From assembly GCA_002329395.1 (NCBI GenBank), contig DCTQ01000012.1, positions 161 through 9,263 of the forward strand: DNA of 9,103 bases, written 5' to 3'. The DNA comes from Candidatus Avelusimicrobium alvi. GTDB taxonomy: Bacteria > Elusimicrobiota > Elusimicrobia > Elusimicrobiales > Elusimicrobiaceae. A program made the translations under genes and the position numbers. The notes beneath the pieces were generated by a model. It was not told the DNA's origin, did not search any database, and worked only from the letters and a program-made list of their open reading frames with translations. Shown here piece after piece: positions 6,396 through 9,103 of the stretch. Numbering within the stretch: position 1 is the stretch's first letter; each line of letters starts with the position of its first letter.

Positions 6396-7076
6396 ATGCG
6401 CACCAACGGAATGCTGATTGCCATTGACGGAACCGCCGGGACGGGGAAGTCCTCCGTCGGAAAAGCCGTAGCCGCGAAATTGGGGTACGGGTTTTTGAGC
6501 ACGGGGGAAATGTACCGCGCGCTGGCATACAAAGTGTTTGAAAAACACATTGAGCCCGAAGACCACGACGCGGTGCTGGAAGCGGCCCGCCAGCTGCGTT
6601 TTACGTTTGCGCGCCAGCCGGACGCCGCGCTTAAAATGTATGTGGACGGCGAATACCTGGGCGATAAACTGCGCCTGGAAGAAGTGGGCAACGTGGCCAG
6701 CCGCGTTTCCACCAACGGCGAAGCGCGCCGGGTGCTGACCGACAAAATGCGCGCCGTGGGCGAAGACGGCGGCATCGTGATGGAAGGGCGCGACGTGGGA
6801 ACCGTGGTGTTCCCGGATGCGGAAATGAAATTTTATCTGGACGCTTCCGCCGAGGAACGCGCCAAACGCCGCGTAAACCAGTTAAAAGAAGCCGGCCAGC
6901 ACGCCGATTACGGACAAATTTTAAAAATGATTGAAGAGCGCGACTGGCGCGATTCGCACCGGGCGGTCAGCCCGTTAAAACCCGCTGACGACGCGGTGGT
7001 GATTGATACGTCTAATCTTAATTTACAGCAGGTAACGGACGCCGTCTTGGAGAAAATCCAGCACTATGCTTCTTAA
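6396..7076 (+). CDS. cmk: Cytidylate kinase
   Basis: Cmk transfers phosphate from ATP to CMP or dCMP in pyrimidine nucleotide recycling. The 226-residue cytosolic protein has the P-loop AIDGTAGTGKSSVGK (9-23) and the NMP-binding-side motif FLSTGEMYRALAYK (33-46). Cmk-specific blocks follow: MEGRDVGTVVFPDAEMKFYLDAS (about 129-151), EERAKRR for the lid side, and RDSHRAVSPLKPADDAVVIDTS (about 185-206). The motif usually reading DTGAMYR is STGEMYR, closer in wording to adenylate kinase, but the rest is clearly Cmk. The ATG begins one base after the pilT stop, without a well-spaced Shine-Dalgarno sequence, so translation is probably coupled to pilT. A second ATG at 6411 (MLIAIDG) is possible, but has no better binding site. 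The 3' end overlaps plsC by 11 bases. Confidence 0.95.
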   Translation: MRTNGMLIAIDGTAGTGKSSVGKAVAAKLGYGFLSTGEMYRALAYKVFEKHIEPEDHDAVLEAARQLRFTFARQPDAALKMYVDGEYLGDKLRLEEVGNVASRVSTNGEARRVLTDKMRAVGEDGGIVMEGRDVGTVVFPDAEMKFYLDASAEERAKRRVNQLKEAGQHADYGQILKMIEERDWRDSHRAVSPLKPADDAVVIDTSNLNLQQVTDAVLEKIQHYAS

Positions 7077-7659
7077 TTTGATAAAATTAATTGCAAGGAT
7101 CTATTTTAAAACCTGTTACAACTTTAAAGTTGAGGGGCTGGAAAATATCCCCAAAACAGGCGCTCTTATTATCGCAGGCAACCACCTTTCCAACGCAGAC
7201 CCGCCGGCCATCGGCAGTTTTGCCGGGTTAGTGCGTGATTCGCGCTTCGTAGCCAAAAAAGAGCTTTTTGCCGTGCCGGGGCTGGGGTGGTTTTTCCGCC
7301 GCAGCGGGTATATCCCCGTGGACCGGGCGCGTACAATCGGCGATTTTGGGGCCTTAAAAGAAGTGGTGCACGCGCTGGAAAAAGGCGAAAGCGTGGTGAT
7401 GTTCCCGGAAGGGACGCGCAGCCGCAACGGGCGGCCGCAGAAGCCTAAAAGCGGCATTGGGTTCTTGGTGTACAAGACGGGGGCGCCCGTCCTTCCCGTA
7501 AAAGTGGAAGGTACGTTCGGGTGGCCGTGGGTGCGTAAAATACGGGTGAAGTTCGGCACCGTGATGCGCCTGGAAAAGGATCCGGCGCTGGAGCCCAAAG
7601 CGCAGTACAAACAATTTGCAAATCAAATAATGGATGCAATAAATTCAATTAATATCTAA
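7066..7659 (+). CDS. plsC: 1-acyl-sn-glycerol-3-phosphate acyltransferase (PlsC family)
   Basis: PlsC-family enzymes acylate lysophosphatidic acid to phosphatidic acid at the inner face of the membrane. The 197-residue protein carries all four acyltransferase blocks: NHLSNADP with the catalytic pair His40-Asp45; a second block ending in GYIPVDRAR (81-89); FPEGTRSRNG (113-122); and APVLPVKVEGT (140-150). A short hydrophobic/basic N-terminus (about 1-20) can serve as a monotopic membrane anchor; there is no clear transmembrane span. It overlaps the end of cmk by 11 bases. A GGAG at 7049-7052 is 13 bases from the ATG, long for a ribosome binding site, so translational coupling is likely. The cmk-plsC-rpsA order is also known from other bacteria. 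Acyl-donor preference cannot be read from the sequence, and other glycerolipid acyltransferases share these motifs. Confidence 0.93.
   Translation: MLLNLIKLIARIYFKTCYNFKVEGLENIPKTGALIIAGNHLSNADPPAIGSFAGLVRDSRFVAKKELFAVPGLGWFFRRSGYIPVDRARTIGDFGALKEVVHALEKGESVVMFPEGTRSRNGRPQKPKSGIGFLVYKTGAPVLPVKVEGTFGWPWVRKIRVKFGTVMRLEKDPALEPKAQYKQFANQIMDAINSINI
7616..7655 (+). promoter_or_regulatory. Weak candidate promoter(s) for rpsA inside the end of plsC
   Basis: The last ~45 bases of plsC are sharply AT-rich compared with the rest of the gene. TTGCAA (7616-7621), 18 bases, TAAATT (7640-7645) is one possible pair; TAATAT (7650-7655) is another -10 without a good -35. An internal promoter would fit the high demand for S1, but these matches are weak. 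Confidence 0.25.
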
Positions 7660-7660
7660 C

Positions 7661-7706
7661 GGAGGTTACGCAGTCCTCCCCGACGGGAAAGACTGTAATA
7701 AGGACT
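7661..7706 (+). promoter_or_regulatory. Structured rpsA leader with competing hairpins and an occludable Shine-Dalgarno
   Basis: The 48-base gap before rpsA has three mutually exclusive pairings. In (a), GGAGG (7661-7665) pairs with CCTCC (7675-7679). In (b), CAGTC (7671-7675) pairs with GACTG (7691-7695), continued by TCCC (7677-7680)/GGGA (7685-7688) with loop CGAC. In (c), AGTCCT (7672-7677) pairs with AGGACT (7701-7706), which covers the rpsA Shine-Dalgarno AAGGA (7700-7704). Forms (a) and (b) leave that site free; (c) hides it. GGAGG itself is not followed by a start codon at usable spacing. There is no U-run, so it is not a terminator. The pairings are seen directly; a regulatory role is inferred. 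Confidence 0.5.
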
Positions 7707-7707
7707 T

Positions 7708-8898
7708 ATGACGACAAACGAAGAAATTAAAAACACCGAAGAAACAATTAACGAACAGGAAATGACGATGGACCAGTTAATTGCGCAGCAAGAGTCTTTA
7801 TCGGAGAAACTGTACAAAAAAGAAATCGTGGAAGTGCCCGTTGTACAGATTAATCAAGATTACATTTTAGTGGATACCGGCGCGAAAAAAGAGGGGGCCA
7901 TCGCCGTGTCCGAATTTGAAGGCAAAACCCTGCCTGCCGTGGGCGACACCATTTCCGCAGTCCTTATTAAACGCGGTTCCGACGAAAGACCTTCCATCCT
8001 TTCCCATAAAAAAGCCCTGGAATCTTTGGGCTGGGACATCTGCAAAAAAGCGTACGAAGACAAAGAACGCGCCAAAGGCACCATTGTGCAGTGCGTGAAA
8101 GGCGGTTACATTGTGGAAGTTTTCGGCGTGAACGGCTTTATGCCGCTTTCGCTTTCCGAACTGCACACCGCTTATAAACACTATCTGCCCGTGGGTGCGA
8201 AAATCAAAGCCCAGATCGTTGAATTTGCGAAAGAAAAACAGAAACTGATCGTTTCCCGCAAACAGGTGCTTGAAGAGGATGAAAGCGTCCGCCGCGAGCA
8301 GGTGTTGAGCGAAATTAAAGAAGGCGACGTGCTGCGCGTGGTCGTGTCCAAAGTGGACAAAGAAAAACTTTTCCTGCGCTTCCACGGCATTGAAGGCGTG
8401 GTAAACTTGGAAAACATCGCCTGGAAAGAACCCGAAGCCGCTATCGCCAATTTCAGAAGAGGCCAGCGCCTTAAAGCCAAACTTTTAAAGCTGGATAAAG
8501 AAACCCCGAGACTGGAATTCGGTTTGAAACAGCTGTTCCTGAACCCGGCCGACGCGCTCAAACGCCGCTATCCGTACAAGAGCTCCGTGAAAGCCACCGT
8601 GGTGAAAGTAGACGCCGAAAACGGCGTGGAATGCACCATCGGCAAGAACAACACGAAAGGCTTTATCAGCCCGTTTGAAATGGGCCGCGATTTCACCGCC
8701 AAAGAAGGCGACGTTATTACCGCTTTGGTTGTGGGCGTGGACCCGGAAACCTTTACGGTGAACCTCTCCGTTAAGAAATACGACCAGGTGCAGAACCGCA
8801 AAGTGGTCGCCCAGTACTTAAAACAAGCCCCGCGCCCGACCCTTGGTCAGCTGCTGCAGGACTCTTTTAAGACGGAAAACGACGAAGAGAACAACTAA
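7708..8898 (+). CDS. rpsA: 30S ribosomal protein S1, four-domain form
   Basis: S1 binds single-stranded, often U-rich mRNA and helps the 30S subunit take up structured or poorly Shine-Dalgarno-equipped messages. The 396-residue protein begins with an acidic ~35-residue segment, then has four S1/OB repeats at about 36-103, 120-186, 203-274 and 291-357. The second is the clearest (AKGTIVQCVKGGYIVEVFGVNGFMPLSLSEL to KLIVSRKQ). The third has LRFHGIEGVVNLENIAW, and the fourth, VVKVDAENGVECTIGKNNTKGFIS, is the most divergent. An acidic tail (PTLGQLLQDSF, then DEENN) closes it. The E. coli protein has six repeats; four-repeat forms are known in other phyla. AAGGA (7700-7704) lies 3 bases before the ATG at 7708, slightly close. 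Sitting after cmk-plsC supports genuine rpsA over other S1-repeat proteins. The leader may mediate feedback control. Confidence 0.93.
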   Translation: MTTNEEIKNTEETINEQEMTMDQLIAQQESLSEKLYKKEIVEVPVVQINQDYILVDTGAKKEGAIAVSEFEGKTLPAVGDTISAVLIKRGSDERPSILSHKKALESLGWDICKKAYEDKERAKGTIVQCVKGGYIVEVFGVNGFMPLSLSELHTAYKHYLPVGAKIKAQIVEFAKEKQKLIVSRKQVLEEDESVRREQVLSEIKEGDVLRVVVSKVDKEKLFLRFHGIEGVVNLENIAWKEPEAAIANFRRGQRLKAKLLKLDKETPRLEFGLKQLFLNPADALKRRYPYKSSVKATVVKVDAENGVECTIGKNNTKGFISPFEMGRDFTAKEGDVITALVVGVDPETFTVNLSVKKYDQVQNRKVVAQYLKQAPRPTLGQLLQDSFKTENDEENN

Positions 8899-8918
8899 GT
8901 TAGATATTATTGAAATGC

Positions 8919-8953
8919 AAAAAACCCGGTGCGATGACGGCGCCGGGTTTTTT
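8919..8953 (+). terminator. Strong intrinsic terminator of rpsA
   Basis: AAAAAACCCGG (8919-8929) pairs perfectly with CCGGGTTTTTT (8943-8953). Inside, GC (8931-8932)/GC (8940-8941) can extend the stem. The six-T tail follows the GC core directly. The matching A-tract means it could also terminate a transcript arriving on the opposite strand. Confidence 0.92.
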
Positions 8954-8954
8954 G

Positions 8955-9103
8955 TCGTGTATAAGAAGTTTGTCGCGGCTGGAGCTTAGCCGGCCCGGAC
9001 CCTGCGGACCACCAAACCTTCGGGGATAACACTCTTGCAAGTTCCCCGAGCCCTGCGGGTCGGTCTGGAGCGGTGTGGCTTTTCGGGCCGTGTTGTTGCC
9101 GTT
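8955..9103. other. GC-rich structured segment, possible RNA gene cut by the window edge
   Basis: No convincing protein is visible on either strand. One + frame stays open from about 8991 to the edge but has no start codon near its beginning and unlike composition. The sequence is rich in complementary arms: CGGCT (8976-8980)/AGCCG (8988-8992); CCGGACC (8995-9001)/GGTCTGG (9062-9068, one G-T); GACC (9007-9010)/GGTC (9058-9061); and TCGGGGA (9020-9026)/TCCCCGA (9043-9049), with a short inner ACT/AGT. Together, the last three sets make one long bulged rod. CGGCCCG (8991-8997)/CGGGCCG (9084-9090) is a competing arm. CCCTGCGG occurs twice (9000-9007, 9051-9058). TATAAG at 8960-8965 could be a -10 for a + strand RNA. 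I found no tmRNA, SRP RNA or RNase P signature. It may be an unidentified structured RNA (for example a divergent 6S-like rod); the strand is unknown. Confidence 0.3.

Noticed and set aside
5327..6775. Open frame of 482 codons on the - strand under pilT and cmk
   Set aside because: It lies fully antisense to two well-supported genes, spans their junction and shows no family motif. Its length comes from the codon pattern of the true strand.
1808..7679. Shared ACGGAGGTT word after pyrR (1819-1827) and after plsC (7659-7667) as a dispersed element
   Set aside because: Only 9 bases match, the surrounding structures differ, and the word is Shine-Dalgarno-like, so chance is enough.
7661..7679. GGAGG/CCTCC hairpin as terminator of plsC
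   Set aside because: It is a short stem with a 9-base loop and no following T-run; it fits a leader structure better.
8955..9103. tmRNA, SRP RNA or RNase P RNA at the right edge
   Set aside because: I found no tRNA-like T-arm, no SRP GGAAG-type tetraloop region, and no RNase P GAGGAAAGTCC core on either strand.
8991..9103. Protein frame open to the right edge on the + strand
   Set aside because: It follows an in-frame stop, has no start codon near its beginning and no ribosome binding site, and almost lacks the Lys and Glu codons common in the neighbouring genes.

Overview
The window is a housekeeping stretch of a bacterial chromosome, with about half G+C judged by eye. Nearly all genes are on the + strand and tightly packed. 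I found no insertion sequence, phage gene, CRISPR array or toxin-antitoxin pair. The gene order ftsQ-ftsA-ftsZ-pilT-cmk-plsC-rpsA, the pilus retraction ATPase and the cysteine-rich presumed exported protein at the left edge suggest a diderm. My best guess is Elusimicrobiota, gut type. That is inference from general resemblance; no 16S or other lineage marker is present.

Left part (1-1809). The window opens inside a cysteine-rich, probably exported protein of unknown function, closed by a strong intrinsic terminator (about 667-696). Next comes smpB, the tmRNA partner in ribosome rescue, which has no Shine-Dalgarno sequence and may be leaderless, with its own terminator (1201-1228). Then comes pyrR, the pyrimidine regulator/uracil phosphoribosyltransferase, standing alone with no pyr gene beside it.

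Middle part (1810-6394). An AT-rich spacer with a terminator-like structure precedes tRNA-Leu(CAG). The tRNA ends only 22 bases before ftsQ, which lacks a Shine-Dalgarno sequence. ftsQ, ftsA and ftsZ are the end of a dcw-type division cluster. FtsQ is the periplasmic scaffold, FtsA the membrane anchor and FtsZ the ring-forming GTPase, ending in the peptide that FtsA binds. A perfect TATAAT lies between ftsQ and ftsA. A PilT-like ATPase follows ftsZ by 12 bases.

Right part (6396-9103). cmk starts one base after pilT, plsC overlaps cmk by 11 bases, and rpsA (a four-domain ribosomal protein S1) follows after a 48-base leader. cmk, plsC and rpsA are neighbours in many bacteria (nucleotide, phospholipid and translation functions). 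The rpsA leader can fold in mutually exclusive ways, one covering the rpsA Shine-Dalgarno sequence, and is the best candidate for an undescribed regulatory element here. A strong terminator ends the run at 8953. The last ~150 bases are GC-rich, carry no convincing protein and can form a long imperfect hairpin; I could not identify them and they are cut by the window edge.

The exceptional points are small-scale: the rpsA leader, the tRNA/ftsQ junction, the leaderless-looking smpB and the terminal structured segment.
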